A DNA stretch of 64,000 nt from Micromonospora olivasterospora (GCF_007830265.1 NZ_VLKE01000001.1:3906001-3970000), one strand, 5' to 3'; counted from the first letter of the stretch, positions 15,716 to 24,959 are shown. A program made the numbers and translations. The notes: generated by a model not told the origin, from the sequence alone.

Positions 15716-16872
15716 TCAGCAGAGGCTCGGCTTGACCCAGGAGCACTCGACGCCCTCGGGCGTCCGCGGCGTCTCGGGCGCCGTCGGCGGCGCCACCCGC
15801 GCCGCGCCCGCGCTCCGCCCGTCGTACGGCGCCAGCGCGATCGCGATCTGGTCCTCCAGCCCCTTCACCGAGGACGCGACGTAGTTGTTCAGCACGACGG
15901 AGAACGCGAGCAGGTGGCCGTCGGCGGCGGTGACGTACCCGGAGAGGCTGGACACGCCGGTCAGGCTGCCCGTCTTGGCGTGCACGTTGCCGGCCGCCGG
16001 GGTGCCCCGCATCCGGCTGCGCAGCGTCCCGCCGACGAAGCGGTCGGCGTTGCCCGCCACCGGCAGCGCGGCGTACCAGGCGTCGAACCAGGGCTCGGAG
16101 CGCACGGCGTGCAGCAGCGCGGCGAACTGGGCCGCCGGGATCATGTTCCGCCGGGACAACCCGGAGCCGTCCCGCTGGCGCAGGGTGCCGGTGCCCATGC
16201 CGGTGTCGGCGACGTCATGGTGACCACCGGCCGGCCGCCGGCCGTGGCGGCCGGGGCGGCGTGCACGATCACGGTGCCCGCGTCGTAGTCGGTGTCCGGG
16301 GCGACGGTCAGCGCGGAGACCTGGGCGGCGTAGTAGTACGACTCGTCGTCCCACGCCCAGTCCGGGCCCAGCCGGGTGCCGTCGTAGCGGGTGTCGTCGG
16401 CGACCAGGTCGCCGGTCACCACCCGTACGCCGGCGGCGGCGACCTGCGCGGCGAGCTCGTCGTAGTCGGCGGCGAGCATCGTGGGGTCGCCGCCCCCGCG
16501 CAGGTAGAGGTCCCCGGTGAGCAGCCCTGCCCGGCGCTGCCCGTCGGTGCTCACGTCGGTGGTGAACCGGTGGCCCGGGCCGAGCAGCGCCAGGGCCGCC
16601 GTCGAGGTCAGCAGCTTGGTGCCGGAGGCGGGGACGAGCCGGCGCTCGCCGTTCCGGTGGTACAGGGTCTCCCCGGTCGCGGTGCCGACCACCACCACGC
16701 CCGCCTGCGCACCGGCGAGCCGGGAGTCGGCCAGGATCGCGTCGATGGTCGCGTTGAGCCGCGTGAGCGCGGGGGTGGGCGCCTCGGCGGTCGCGGTGGG
16801 CGCGCCGGCCGTGGCCGCGGCCGCGACCAGCGCGGCCAGGGCGACCGCCCGGGGAAAGAGGCGACGATGCAT
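15716..16872 (-). pseudogene. dacB: D-Ala-D-Ala carboxypeptidase (PBP4/DacB type), internal deletion and frameshift
   Basis: ATG 16872 gives a signal peptide (ALAALVAAAATAGAP) and the first half of a peptidase S13 protein with the nucleophile motif SGTK near residue 83. This frame ends in unrelated sequence after GGRPVVTMTSP. The C-terminal half continues in another frame: DGSGLSRRNMIPAAQF ... GNVHAKTGSLTGVSSLSGYV, which holds the KTG motif. The section between, including the SNN motif and most of domains II/III, is missing (roughly 100 residues). The remaining sequence is clean, so this is a recent loss or an assembly collapse around 16200-16240. A working product is unlikely. Confidence 0.8.
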
Positions 16873-16948
16873 GGACTGATGCTGCCACGGAGCTTTCTGC
16901 CGGGAAATCCTGACGGCCGAAAGTTTCTGCCGGACCGGGGTGGCGGGG

Positions 16949-17074
16949 TCAGCCGTCGAGCCGGTCGGCCGTCACCGGACCGGCCGCCGGATCGGCGGAG
17001 GGTGTCAGGACGGCCGCGGCCCTGTCGGTGATCAGCCGGCGGGTGTCGCGCCCCCGTCGGCGCGGGTCGGCCAT
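16949..17074 (-). CDS. 41-aa ORF with a leaderless promoter
   Basis: ATG 17074 to TGA 16949: MADPRRRGRDTRRLITDRAA and then a Pro/Ala-rich acidic tail. The ORF is short, but TAGGCT (17081-17086 on the reverse strand) lies six bases ahead of the ATG, the same arrangement as established genes here. The N-terminus is basic and would be a short helix. No family is recognised. The rest of 16873-17319 shows no other gene; TTGACG at 17157-17162 may be a -35 box for the gene at 17320, though no matching -10 is convincing. Confidence 0.45.
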   Translation of the reverse strand: MADPRRRGRDTRRLITDRAAAVLTPSADPAAGPVTADRLDG

Positions 17075-17319
17075 CGGTCCAGCCTAGAGGCGTCCGGGCA
17101 GGTCGGGGGCGGTTCGGGCGGTACCGCGGCTCCCCGTCCCGTCGACCGGTCACTATTTGACGGATGCCCCGGCAGGGGGCACCGTAGGCAGAGAGGGGCG
17201 TTCGACCTGCCCTGTTTCGTGCGGAGGCGACCGTTTCGCCGCGTAGCCTGCCCGGCGAGCCCGTACGCGGGCCCAGCCCGGTTGCGCCGACCGCGATCCG
17301 ACCGACGAGGAGTCCCATC

Positions 17320-17601
17320 ATGCTGACCATGACCGACAACGCCGTGCTGGTGATCCGAGATCTGGCCAACCAGGAGGACGTCGCCGATGCCGGCGGGCTG
17401 CGGATCGCGGCGGACACCGAGGCCGGCTCACTGACCATCGAGCTGGTGGCCGAGCCGACGCAGGGTGACCAGGTGGTGGACACCCAGGGCGCCCGGATCT
17501 TCCTCGACTCGGACGCCGCCGAACTGCTCAACGACAGCTCCGTCGACGCCACCGTCGACGACGAGGGGATCGTGCAGTTCGGCTTCACCGAGAAGCAGTA
17601 G
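17320..17601 (+). CDS. Cysteine-free HesB/IscA-like protein
   Basis: 93 residues from ATG 17320, with GAGGAG 8 bases upstream. The pattern LTMTDNAVLVIRDLANQ ... GLRIAAD ... VVDTQGARIFLDSDAAELL ... DDEGIVQFGF follows the A-type iron-sulphur carrier fold (HesB/IscA). The three conserved cysteines that bind iron or clusters in true carriers are absent, and there is no cysteine at all. Acidic composition is strong. It is therefore probably not a cluster carrier, and its role is unknown. Many actinomycetes have such a copy. Confidence 0.7.
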   Translation: MLTMTDNAVLVIRDLANQEDVADAGGLRIAADTEAGSLTIELVAEPTQGDQVVDTQGARIFLDSDAAELLNDSSVDATVDDEGIVQFGFTEKQ

Positions 17602-17638
17602 CGATGAGTCCCGCCAGTGGCGGGGCCAGGAGTAGCGA

Positions 17639-18727
17639 TCAGCCCGCCCGCCGGGACTCGCCGCCGCGGTGGGACCGGGCGGCTCGGCCGCGCTCGTTAC
17701 GCCACGGCCCCGGACGGTCCTCCCACGTCGGGACCGCCAGCGCGCGCAGCACGTGCGCCAGATGGTGGGACGTGCTCCATGCCGCCCAGTTCGTGCTGTG
17801 CCCCGCCCCGACCACCCGGCGGGCCCGGCGCACGATCTCGTGGTCGCCCCAGGAGAAGGCGGCCCCGTCCACCGGCCAGTGCGGTGCCGCCACCAGCGTC
17901 CGGCACAGGTCGGTCACCCGGTCGTCGCCCCGGCCGCCGCGCCGCGACCAGCGGTACACCCACCACGCGTCGTCCGTGGTGTACCGGACGGTGGGCAGCC
18001 GGTCCCCGGCCGAGTCCGCACCCGGCACCGCGCAGCCGACCCCGTAGTCGCCGTACCCGACGTCGAGGTCGGCCAGCCGCCGCCAGAGCAGCCAGTCCCA
18101 GCGCTCCAGGCGTACCGGCTCGTCGGTGGGGAGCCGCGACAGCGTCGGCGGCAGCCCGCCGGCGGCCACCGTCACCGTCCGCCAGGCGTGCCGCCGGGCC
18201 CAGTCCGTTAGCCGCCGGACGCGCGGCTCGGCCTGCCGTACGTCGGCCGCGCAGCAGACGTCCCCGAGGTCGACCAGCAGTTCGCACTGCTCCGGCACCA
18301 GCCGGGTGAGCCGCCAGATGCGCTCCACCGCGTCCGTCGCCGCGTCCGGTCCGCAGCGGTCCCGCCCGGCCCGCAGCCGCACCACCATCCGCCCGCCGTA
18401 CGCCCGCGCCGCCAGGCCGTGCGCCACGAGCCGGTGGTCGCTGTCCGCGAGACCCGCCACGGGCACCAGCGGTACGCCCCACCGGTGCAGGTCGCCCTCC
18501 GGCCCGTCGGGCAGCGCGGTCACGTCGACCGCCGGCACGAGGCCGGCCGGCAGCCGAGCGAGAGCGTCCGGAATGGAGGGATCCACCGTGGACACGTCGA
18601 AAACCGGAGCGAGCAGGGGTGCCGTGGCACCGTCGAGATGGCACAGTGCCTCGAGCTCGCCCCGTCGGCTGGCGAGGACGGGGCGGTAGACCGGTTCCGC
18701 CACCCGGCCCCCGTGGGCGGGCACCAT
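17639..18727 (-). CDS. Beta-family protein (phage T4 beta-protein-like)
   Basis: 362 residues from ATG 18727. The opening VYRPVLASRRGELEALCHL ... PLLAPVFDVST ... LVPAVDVTAL and the later W-rich LERWDWLLWRRLADLDVGYG-DYG fit the Beta_protein family, named after a T4 phage protein and found in phages, islands and actinomycete chromosomes. The biochemical activity is not known to me. TACGCT five bases before the ATG suggests a leaderless promoter. Neighbouring genes are not phage-like. Confidence 0.65.
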   Translation of the reverse strand: MVPAHGGRVAEPVYRPVLASRRGELEALCHLDGATAPLLAPVFDVSTVDPSIPDALARLPAGLVPAVDVTALPDGPEGDLHRWGVPLVPVAGLADSDHRLVAHGLAARAYGGRMVVRLRAGRDRCGPDAATDAVERIWRLTRLVPEQCELLVDLGDVCCAADVRQAEPRVRRLTDWARRHAWRTVTVAAGGLPPTLSRLPTDEPVRLERWDWLLWRRLADLDVGYGDYGVGCAVPGADSAGDRLPTVRYTTDDAWWVYRWSRRGGRGDDRVTDLCRTLVAAPHWPVDGAAFSWGDHEIVRRARRVVGAGHSTNWAAWSTSHHLAHVLRALAVPTWEDRPGPWRNERGRAARSHRGGESRRAG

Positions 18728-18816
18728 ACTTCAGCGTACCGACCGGATCGACGCCGGACACAGGGTTTGCCGGAAATGCCGCGCCGGGCTGGCGGCCCCG
18801 TGGTTACCATCCCCGG

Positions 18817-19710
18817 ATGCCCGAGGCCCCGTACCGTTACCGCTCCCCGGACGAGGACAGCGCGCGCTGGCTCGGCTTCCCGTTCCGCGACGGCGACATC
18901 GTCATCAGCACCCGGTCGAAGAGCGGCACCACCTGGATGCAGATGATCTGCGCCCTGCTGGTGCTCGGCACGCCCGACCTGCCGGCCCCGCTGCCGCGGC
19001 TGTCGCCGTGGCTCGACTGGCTGGTGGAGCCCCGCGACGAGGTGTACGCCCGGCTCGCCGCGCAGCCGCACCGCCGGTTCGTCAAGACGCACACTCCGCT
19101 CGACGGCGTCCCGCTCGACCCCCGGGCACACTACGTGGTGGTGGCCCGCCACCCGCTGGACATGGCGGTCTCCCTCTGGCACCAGGCCGGCAACCTGGAC
19201 CGGGTGCGGATGGCGGAGTTGACCGGTCAGCCGAAGCCGGAGGGGCCGCCCGGCCCGCGTACGCCCCTGGCGGAGTGGCTGCCGCGCTGGGTGGACCGCG
19301 AGGCCGACCCGCGCGAGGAGCTGGACTCGCTGCCCGGGGTGCTCTGGCACCTGACGGACGCCTGGTCCCGCCGCGACCAGCCGAACGTCACGCTCGTGCA
19401 CTACGACGACCTGGTCGCCGACCTGCCCGGGCAGATGCGCGCCCTGGCGCACCGGTTCGGCATCGACGTGCCCGAGGCGCGCTGGCCGGAACTGGTGGAG
19501 GCCGCCACCTTCGAGCGGATGCGCCGGCGGGCGGACCAGCTCGCCCCGGACCCGGCGGGTGTGCTCAAGGACCGGTCCGCCTTCTTCCGGCGCGGCGGCT
19601 CCGGCCAGGGCCCCGAGTTGCTGGACGCGGAGACGCTGGCCCGCTACCGGCGGCGCACCGCCGCCCTCGCCCCGCCGGACCTGCTCACCTGGCTGCACCG
19701 GGACGGCTGA
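18817..19710 (+). CDS. Sulfotransferase
   Basis: 297 residues. The 5'-phosphosulfate loop is RSKSGTTWMQM near residue 32, and the 3'-phosphate-binding segment is VVVARHPLDMAVSLW; a further KDRSAFFRRG near the end matches the conserved (K/R)xGxxxxW-type region of Sulfotransfer_1. It should move a sulfate group from PAPS to a hydroxyl or amine, probably of a small molecule; the acceptor is unknown and there is no biosynthetic cluster beside it. TACCAT six bases before ATG 18817 suggests a leaderless transcript. A palindromic element follows. Confidence 0.85.
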   Translation: MPEAPYRYRSPDEDSARWLGFPFRDGDIVISTRSKSGTTWMQMICALLVLGTPDLPAPLPRLSPWLDWLVEPRDEVYARLAAQPHRRFVKTHTPLDGVPLDPRAHYVVVARHPLDMAVSLWHQAGNLDRVRMAELTGQPKPEGPPGPRTPLAEWLPRWVDREADPREELDSLPGVLWHLTDAWSRRDQPNVTLVHYDDLVADLPGQMRALAHRFGIDVPEARWPELVEAATFERMRRRADQLAPDPAGVLKDRSAFFRRGGSGQGPELLDAETLARYRRRTAALAPPDLLTWLHRDG

Positions 19711-19728
19711 CGCACCCCACCCGATCCC

Positions 19729-19798
19729 GCGATCTTGCACTTGTGGCCCCGGCAAACCGAGCAAAACGCCCGTACTGCGGGCCCTAAGTGCAAGATCG
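19729..19798. repeat. Palindromic dispersed element, copy 2
   Basis: A 70-base hairpin with outer arms GCGATCTTGCACTT and AAGTGCAAGATCG, as in copy 1 at 10181-10251; the loop is different. It lies between the convergent sulfotransferase and PepSY genes and supplies the stop codon and last residues of the PepSY gene. Confidence 0.8.
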
Positions 19799-20323
19799 GC
19801 GAAGCGGGCGGGCCGGTCGGCTGCCGCCGTGGTCGTCGGCGCTCGGATGGTCGTCGCGAGCGCCGCTGCCGCGGCGGTGGTCGGCGCCGGGGCGGTCGTC
19901 GGAGCCGCCGCCACGCCGGTCGTCGGCCGCCTCCTGCCTGACCCGGCCGACCGCGCCGGTGGACCGGTCGACGTCGACCTCGTACGTCCTGCTGCCGGCC
20001 ACGATGTCCACCCGCCACACCGAACGGGCGTGCTCCGACTCGGCTTCGATCTTGACGATCCGGCCCTGGCCCACGGCGTCGAGCGCGATCCGGCCCGCCC
20101 GGTCCCGGGTCACCTGACCGGCTGCCGGCGCGCCGGTCGTCGCGGTGGTGGACCGATCGTCGCCGGCCGGCCTGTCGTCCGACGTCGCGGCGACCGCCGT
20201 CAGGGCCGCGCCGCCGGCCGGGCGGCCGGTGCGGTCCGCCGCGCCGACGCCGAGCGCCGCGCCGGTGACCGCCAGCGCGGCCGCGCCGCCGACCGCCGCC
20301 AGGATCAGGGAATTGCGCCTCAT
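19784..20323 (-). CDS. Exported PepSY-domain protein
   Basis: 179 residues. A signal peptide (ILAAVGGAAALAVTGAALG) leads to a linker and a PepSY domain: ITRDRAGRIALDAVGQGRIVKIEAE ... WRVDIVAGSRTYEVDVDRSTGAVG (the first residues here are QVTRDRAG). PepSY proteins inhibit peptidases or sense the envelope. After the domain there is a long Asp/Arg/His-rich tail, and the last codons and stop come from the palindromic repeat, so the natural end may have been lost. It lies upstream of, and in the same direction as, a two-component system, which probably regulates it. The 260 bp between them holds no gene. Confidence 0.75.
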   Translation of the reverse strand: MRRNSLILAAVGGAAALAVTGAALGVGAADRTGRPAGGAALTAVAATSDDRPAGDDRSTTATTGAPAAGQVTRDRAGRIALDAVGQGRIVKIEAESEHARSVWRVDIVAGSRTYEVDVDRSTGAVGRVRQEAADDRRGGGSDDRPGADHRRGSGARDDHPSADDHGGSRPARPLRRSCT

Positions 20324-20583
20324 GGTTGCCGCCTTTCCTCGGTGGTGCTCTGTGTTGTGCTTCCGAGGATCGGCCGGACGCGGATAGCGCCGCGCTGTCC
20401 GTCGGTGAAGGCGCCGTTAAGGCTCGCCGGGCCCCCGTACGCCGGTCGCCGGCCCAGGGTGACCGTGCCCTGTGGAGGCCACGAACCGGCCCGCAATACG
20501 CGACCAGGTCGCGTCGTCGAGCTGCCCCTCCTGTGGAGCTGCCCGCACGGACGGGACAGCCTCCGGCGGGACACCCGGCCGCG

Positions 20584-21858
20584 TCAGTCCTCGGCGCGGC
20601 CCAGCCGCAGCAGCACCCGCGCGCCGCCGCGCAGGCCCGCGTGCAGCTCCAGCCGCCCGCCGCTGGCCTGCGCCGCCCGGCGGGCGATGTCCAGGCCCAG
20701 CCCCGTGGAGCCGGCGGTGCTGGCCCCCCGGCGCAGGGCGTCGGGAGGCAGCCCCGGCCCGTCGTCGGCGACGGTCAGGACGACCTGCCCGGCCGCGGCC
20801 TCCAGGGCGACCGTGAACGGGGTGCCGTCAGGGGTGTGCGCGAAGACGTTGCCGAGCAGCGCGTCCACCGCCGCCGCCAGCTCGTCGGCGGGTGCCCGGA
20901 CCGGCAGCGGGCACGGGGCCAGGTCGAGCGTCACCTCCCGGCCGGTCTCCTCGGCGAGCACCGACCAGAAGGCCACCCGTTCGCCGACCACCCCGGCGGC
21001 GTCACAGCGGGCCGGGGCGGACGTCGAGCGGCGCCAGCGCGCCTGGCGGATCAGCCCGGTCACCGCCCGCTCCAGCCCGTCGACGGCGGCGGTCATCCGG
21101 ACCGCGTCGTCCGGGTCGCGCAGCGACTCCGCCTCCAGCCGCAGCGCGGTCAGCGGCGTACGCAGCCGGTGGGACAGGTCCGCCACCTGCTCCCGTTCGT
21201 CGTGGAGCAACTCCTGGATGCGCCCGGCCAGGTGGTTGAGCGCGCCGGCGACCTCCCGCAGCTCCGGCGAACCGGCCGGCGTGACCCGGGCGTCCAGCTC
21301 GGCGTTGGCCAGCCGGTGGGACACCCGGGACAGCTCGGCGATCGGCCGGACCAGGGTCCGGGCCAGCCGATCGGCCACCGCGAGCCCGACCAGCACCAGC
21401 AGCACCCCGAGCGCGGCGAGCACCAGCCACGCCCGGGCCACCCCGGCGGTCAGCTTGGCCCGCGGCACCACGGTACGGATCACGGCCGTACCGTCGGGGC
21501 GTCCCCGCACCGCGATCACCACCTCACGGCCGTCGTCGCCGCCGACGGTCAGGCTCTCCCCGCGCGCGGCCAGCGCCACCGCGGGCGTCCGGGGGGCGGG
21601 CGCGCCGAGCACGGTGCCGTCGGGCAGGAAGACCGTCACCGGGTGGCCCGAGTCCGCGGCGAGCCGCTCGACGGTCAGCCGGACCGTCGCCGGGTCGGCG
21701 GCGCCGACCACCGGGGCGAGGCTCTGCGCGTCGGCGGTGGCCCGGACCGTGGCCCGGTCGGCGGCCACCGTCCGCACCAGCAGCGCCAGCGGCGCCAGGA
21801 AGGCGGTGAGGATGAGTACGCTGACCGCCGCGACGAGCAGCGCCAGCCGGCGCCTCAT
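20584..21858 (-). CDS. Sensor histidine kinase
   Basis: 424 residues. Two transmembrane helices (residues ~5-27 and ~145-167) bracket an extracytoplasmic sensor of about 115 residues. A HAMP domain follows, then LSHRLRTPLTALRLEAESL (phospho-accepting His), ALLGNVFAHTPDG (N box), VADDGPGLP (G1) and STGLGLDIARR (G2). It is a complete HisKA/HATPase_c kinase. The ATG overlaps the stop of the response regulator (ATGA), so both proteins come from one transcript. The signal sensed is unknown; the nearby PepSY gene suggests an envelope stress or cation signal. Confidence 0.95.
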   Translation of the reverse strand: MRRRLALLVAAVSVLILTAFLAPLALLVRTVAADRATVRATADAQSLAPVVGAADPATVRLTVERLAADSGHPVTVFLPDGTVLGAPAPRTPAVALAARGESLTVGGDDGREVVIAVRGRPDGTAVIRTVVPRAKLTAGVARAWLVLAALGVLLVLVGLAVADRLARTLVRPIAELSRVSHRLANAELDARVTPAGSPELREVAGALNHLAGRIQELLHDEREQVADLSHRLRTPLTALRLEAESLRDPDDAVRMTAAVDGLERAVTGLIRQARWRRSTSAPARCDAAGVVGERVAFWSVLAEETGREVTLDLAPCPLPVRAPADELAAAVDALLGNVFAHTPDGTPFTVALEAAAGQVVLTVADDGPGLPPDALRRGASTAGSTGLGLDIARRAAQASGGRLELHAGLRGGARVLLRLGRAED

Positions 21859-22547
21859 CCGGCGTCCCCGGGGGCGGCGAGCCGTACGCCGACGCCGCGC
21901 ACCGTGTGCAGGTAGCGGGGGCGCTGGGCGCTCTCGCCGAGCTTTCGGCGCAGCCAGGACAGGTGCACGTCGACGGTCTTGTCGGCCCCGCCGTACGGGA
22001 TGTGCCAGACCTCGGTGAGCAGCTCCCGTTTGGTCACCACCTGGCCCGCCCGCGCGGCGAGGTGGTGCAGCAGGTCGAACTCCCGGGGCGTCAGCTCCAC
22101 CGCGACCCCGTCCAGGGTGACCTGCCGGGACCGGGGGTCCACCCGCAGCCCGGCGACGACCAGGGCCGGGTCGCCCTCGGCGGTGGCGGCCGCCCGGCGC
22201 AGCACCGCCCGGACCCGGGCGTCCAACTGGGCGGCGGTGAACGGCTTGACCACGTAGTCGTCGGCGCCGGCGTCGAGGACCCGGACGATCTCCGTCTCGT
22301 CGTCCCGCGCGGTGGCCACGATGACCGGCACGGCGCTGACCGCGCGCAGCATCCGCAGCAGCTCCCGGCCGTCCAGGTCGGGCAGCCCGAGGTCGAGCAC
22401 GACCAGGTCGGGCCGTTCGTCGAGGGCGTCGCGCAGGCCGTCCAGCGCGGTGGACGCGGCGGCCACCGCGTGCCCCCGCTCGCGCAGCGCCCGCACCAGC
22501 GGCGTCCGGATCGTCAGGTCGTCCTCGATGAGCAGCAGGCGGGGCAC
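21855..22547 (-). CDS. OmpR-family response regulator
   Basis: 230 residues. Receiver domain: LLLIEDDLTIRTPLVRAL with LVVLDLGLPDLDG holding the phospho-accepting Asp, and DYVVKPF with the conserved Lys. The C-terminal winged helix is VELTPREFDLLHHLAARAGQ ... DKTVDVHLSWLRRKLGE ... TVRGVGVRL. It is first in the operon with the kinase. The GTG start lies six bases after TAGCCT on the reverse strand (22554-22559), a leaderless arrangement. The likely target is the adjacent PepSY gene. Confidence 0.95.
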   Translation of the reverse strand: MPRLLLIEDDLTIRTPLVRALRERGHAVAAASTALDGLRDALDERPDLVVLDLGLPDLDGRELLRMLRAVSAVPVIVATARDDETEIVRVLDAGADDYVVKPFTAAQLDARVRAVLRRAAATAEGDPALVVAGLRVDPRSRQVTLDGVAVELTPREFDLLHHLAARAGQVVTKRELLTEVWHIPYGGADKTVDVHLSWLRRKLGESAQRPRYLHTVRGVGVRLAAPGDAG

Positions 22548-22649
22548 GCACGCAGGCTAGCCCCTCGGCCGTCGCGGGCCCGAGCCCGTTAACCGTCCCT
22601 TAGGGTTGCCCGGTGCCGGCCGTAACGTGGGATCGGGGATAGTCGGGGC

Positions 22650-23105
22650 ATGGGCCGTCACCCGCTCCTCGCCGTCACCGGTTGGCTGGTCGCCGTCGCG
22701 GTGGCCACCGTCGTCGGGCTGGCCGCGATCCGGCTGATCGGGGACAGCATCACCGGTACGCCCGGCGGGTGCGCAGCGCCCGGGACGTCGCCGAGGACCT
22801 CGCCTCACCCGCGCCGTCGCCCGCCACGTCGGGCCCGTCGCGTCCCCGTCCGCCAGCCCCGCCCCGACGGGCGGCACGGCGGCCCCCGCGCGAGCCGGCA
22901 GTTCGCGGTGCGGGGCGGCAGCGCGGTCGCCGAGTGCGGGCCGGCCGGCGTGTGGCTGGTCACCTGGACCCCGGCGCCGGGTTACCGGGAGGGCGAGGTC
23001 GAGCGGGGGCCCGGCCACGAGGCGAAGGTCCGGTTCGTCGGGCCGGACGGCCGGGCGGAGCTGAAGGTGCGCTGCTCCGGCGGGCAGCCGGTGCTCGACG
23101 ACTGA
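22650..23105 (+). CDS. Membrane-anchored hypothetical protein with an internal frame change
   Basis: The first 35 residues contain one transmembrane helix (WLVAVAVATVVGLAAIRLIG). The end (RGGSAVAECGPAGVWLVTW ... KVRFVGPDGRAELKVRCSGG) is a small extracytoplasmic domain with two cysteines. Between them the listed frame is Arg/Pro-rich nonsense, while the +2 frame reads VRSARDVAEDLASPAPSPA, a normal linker. Two compensating base errors, at about 22770 and before 22890, would give one clean protein. It diverges from the response regulator gene. Function unknown. Confidence 0.5.
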   Translation: MGRHPLLAVTGWLVAVAVATVVGLAAIRLIGDSITGTPGGCAAPGTSPRTSPHPRRRPPRRARRVPVRQPRPDGRHGGPRASRQFAVRGGSAVAECGPAGVWLVTWTPAPGYREGEVERGPGHEAKVRFVGPDGRAELKVRCSGGQPVLDD

Positions 23106-23362
23106 ACGACGCCGGCGGGCCGGCGGAGACGGGCGCACGGCGCCGCCCCGACCCTGAGGTCGTAACGTCGCCGCGCTCCGGCCGTCTCCCACCATCGCAG
23201 CCATCCGGCGGTACGCCAGCGGGGACTTGGCTCGACCGGCCGGGCGGGCCGGTCGATGCTGTCGATGCCCGGTGCGGCGGGGTCCAAACCTCCGGAGAGT
23301 GGCGAATTCCACCATCTGGGGTTACCGGCGTGACGCGCGCCGGCACCGGGTATGTGCGCGCC

Positions 23363-23755
23363 ATGGAGCATTACACGATCGCGACCGTGGCCGAGAAGAG
23401 CCCCGACTTCCGGCGGGTGCTGTGGACCGGCGAGCACACCCAGTTGGTGATCATGACCATCCCGCCCGGCGGGGAGATCGGGGAGGAGGTCCACGACGGA
23501 ATCGACCAGATCCTGACGTTCGTCAGCGGCACCGGCGAGGCCCGGGTCGCCGGCGAGAAGAAGGAGGTCGCCCAGGGGGACCTGGTGGTGGTGCCGGCCG
23601 GTACGAAGCACAACTTCGTCAACACCGGCCCGAACCCGCTGGTCCTCTACACCGTGTACGGCCCGCCGGAGCACGCCGACCAGGCGGTGCACCGGACGAA
23701 GGAGGAGGCCGAAGCGGCGGAGGCGGCCGGCGCGGACGAGCCGCCCACCGCCTGA
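23363..23755 (+). CDS. Cupin-domain protein
   Basis: 130 residues. The conserved cupin motifs appear as PPGGEIGEEVHDGIDQILTFVSG and GDLVVVPAGTKHNFVNTG, giving a metal site from two histidines and a glutamate. The whole protein is one double-stranded beta-helix followed by an acidic tail (EEAEAAEAAGADEP). Small single cupins may be isomerases, oxygenases or binding proteins, and the sequence does not decide which. TATGTG six bases before the ATG may be its -10 box. The 23106-23362 stretch upstream holds no gene. Confidence 0.9.
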   Translation: MEHYTIATVAEKSPDFRRVLWTGEHTQLVIMTIPPGGEIGEEVHDGIDQILTFVSGTGEARVAGEKKEVAQGDLVVVPAGTKHNFVNTGPNPLVLYTVYGPPEHADQAVHRTKEEAEAAEAAGADEPPTA

Positions 23756-23768
23756 TCCGCGGGCCCGG

Positions 23769-24959
23769 TCAGGCCACCACGGGCACCGCCGAGACGTCCA
23801 CCGTCTCCGGGTGCTTCAGGCCCGCGCCCGTGTTCAGCACCACCACCCGCTCGTCGGCCCGGATCCACCCGCCGGCGCGCAGGTGCCGGGCGGCGGTCAG
23901 GCACGCGGCCCCCTCAGGGCAGAGCAGCAGCCCCTCGTCGGCGCCGAAGTCCCGCAGGTCGGCCAGGATCTCCGCGTCGTCGACGGCGATCGCCGTGCCG
24001 GCGCTGGCGCGCAGCGCGGCCAGGATCAGCTCGTCGCCCAGCGGCGCCGGCACGGTGATGCCGAACGCCACCGTGCGGGCGTCCGCCCACGGCTCGGCCC
24101 GCTCGTCGCCGGCGGCGAAGGCCCGGACGATCGGTGCGCAGCCGGTCGACTGGACCGCCACCAGGCGGGGTAGTCGGTCGCCGATCCAGCCCAGCCCGCG
24201 CAGCTCCTGCATCGCCTTGTGGATGGCGATCAGCCCCACCCCGCCGCCGGTCGGGTAGATGATCACGTCGGGGACCTGCCAGCCGAGCTGCTCGACGATC
24301 TCGTACCCCATCGTCTTCTTGCCCTCCAACCGGTAGGGCTCGCGCAGCGTGCCGGCGTCGAAGACCGCGCCACCGGAGGACGCCACCAGCGCGGCGATGT
24401 GCCGGCCCGCGTCGCTGATCAGCCCGTCGACCAGGCGCAGGTCGGCGCCGGCGGCCAGCACCTCGCGGCGGCAGATCGCCGGCGCGTCCAGCGGCATGGC
24501 GATGGTCGCCCCGATCCCGGCCCGGGCCGCGTACGTCGCCCAGGCCGCGCCCGCGTTGCCGTTGGTCGGCATGGCGATCCGGGTCGCGCCCAGCTCCCTG
24601 GCCCGGCTCACTCCGACGGCCGCCCCCCGCGCCTTGAACGAGCCGGTCGGGGTCAGCCCCTCGTCCTTCACGATCAGGTCCGGGACGCCGATCCGGGCGC
24701 CGTACGCCGGGGCGCGCAGCAGCGGCGTCCAGCCCTCGCCCAGCGTGGTGACGTGCCGGGGGTCGACCACCGGCAGCAGCTCCCGGTAGCGCCACAGGTC
24801 GGCCGGGCGCAGCGTGAACCGTTCCGGGGTGACCGTGGCGGCGACCGCCGCCAGGTCGTACCGGGCCAGCAGGGGCGAGCCGCACTGGCACAGGTTCTGC
24901 AGCTCGGTCGCCGGGTACGCCCGGCCGCAGCGCGGGCACTCCAGGTGGGTCAGGTACAC
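23769..24959 (-). CDS. thrC: Threonine synthase
   Basis: 396 residues from GTG 24959, with GAGGAG 8 bases upstream. An N-terminal zinc-ribbon (CPRCGRAYPATELQNLCQCG) leads to a PLP fold type II domain: TTLGEGWTPLL, then TGSFKARGAAVGVSRA with the PLP-binding Lys, MPTNGNAGAAWATYAARAG and PTGGGVGLIAIHKAM as the phosphate cradle. It converts O-phosphohomoserine to threonine. Zinc-ribbon copies of this kind also occur as second threonine-synthase-like enzymes in actinomycetes, so it may not be the only one. Its stop faces the cupin gene 13 bp away. Confidence 0.85.
   Translation of the reverse strand: MYLTHLECPRCGRAYPATELQNLCQCGSPLLARYDLAAVAATVTPERFTLRPADLWRYRELLPVVDPRHVTTLGEGWTPLLRAPAYGARIGVPDLIVKDEGLTPTGSFKARGAAVGVSRARELGATRIAMPTNGNAGAAWATYAARAGIGATIAMPLDAPAICRREVLAAGADLRLVDGLISDAGRHIAALVASSGGAVFDAGTLREPYRLEGKKTMGYEIVEQLGWQVPDVIIYPTGGGVGLIAIHKAMQELRGLGWIGDRLPRLVAVQSTGCAPIVRAFAAGDERAEPWADARTVAFGITVPAPLGDELILAALRASAGTAIAVDDAEILADLRDFGADEGLLLCPEGAACLTAARHLRAGGWIRADERVVVLNTGAGLKHPETVDVSAVPVVA

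Noticed and set aside
17639..18727. Prophage remnant, because of the T4 beta-protein-like gene
   Set aside because: No integrase, capsid, tail or lysis genes nearby and codon use is like its neighbours.
20584..22551. A single 655-codon frame spanning kinase and regulator genes
   Set aside because: Its first third is a shadow of the response regulator; the kinase starts at 21858 with an ATGA overlap.
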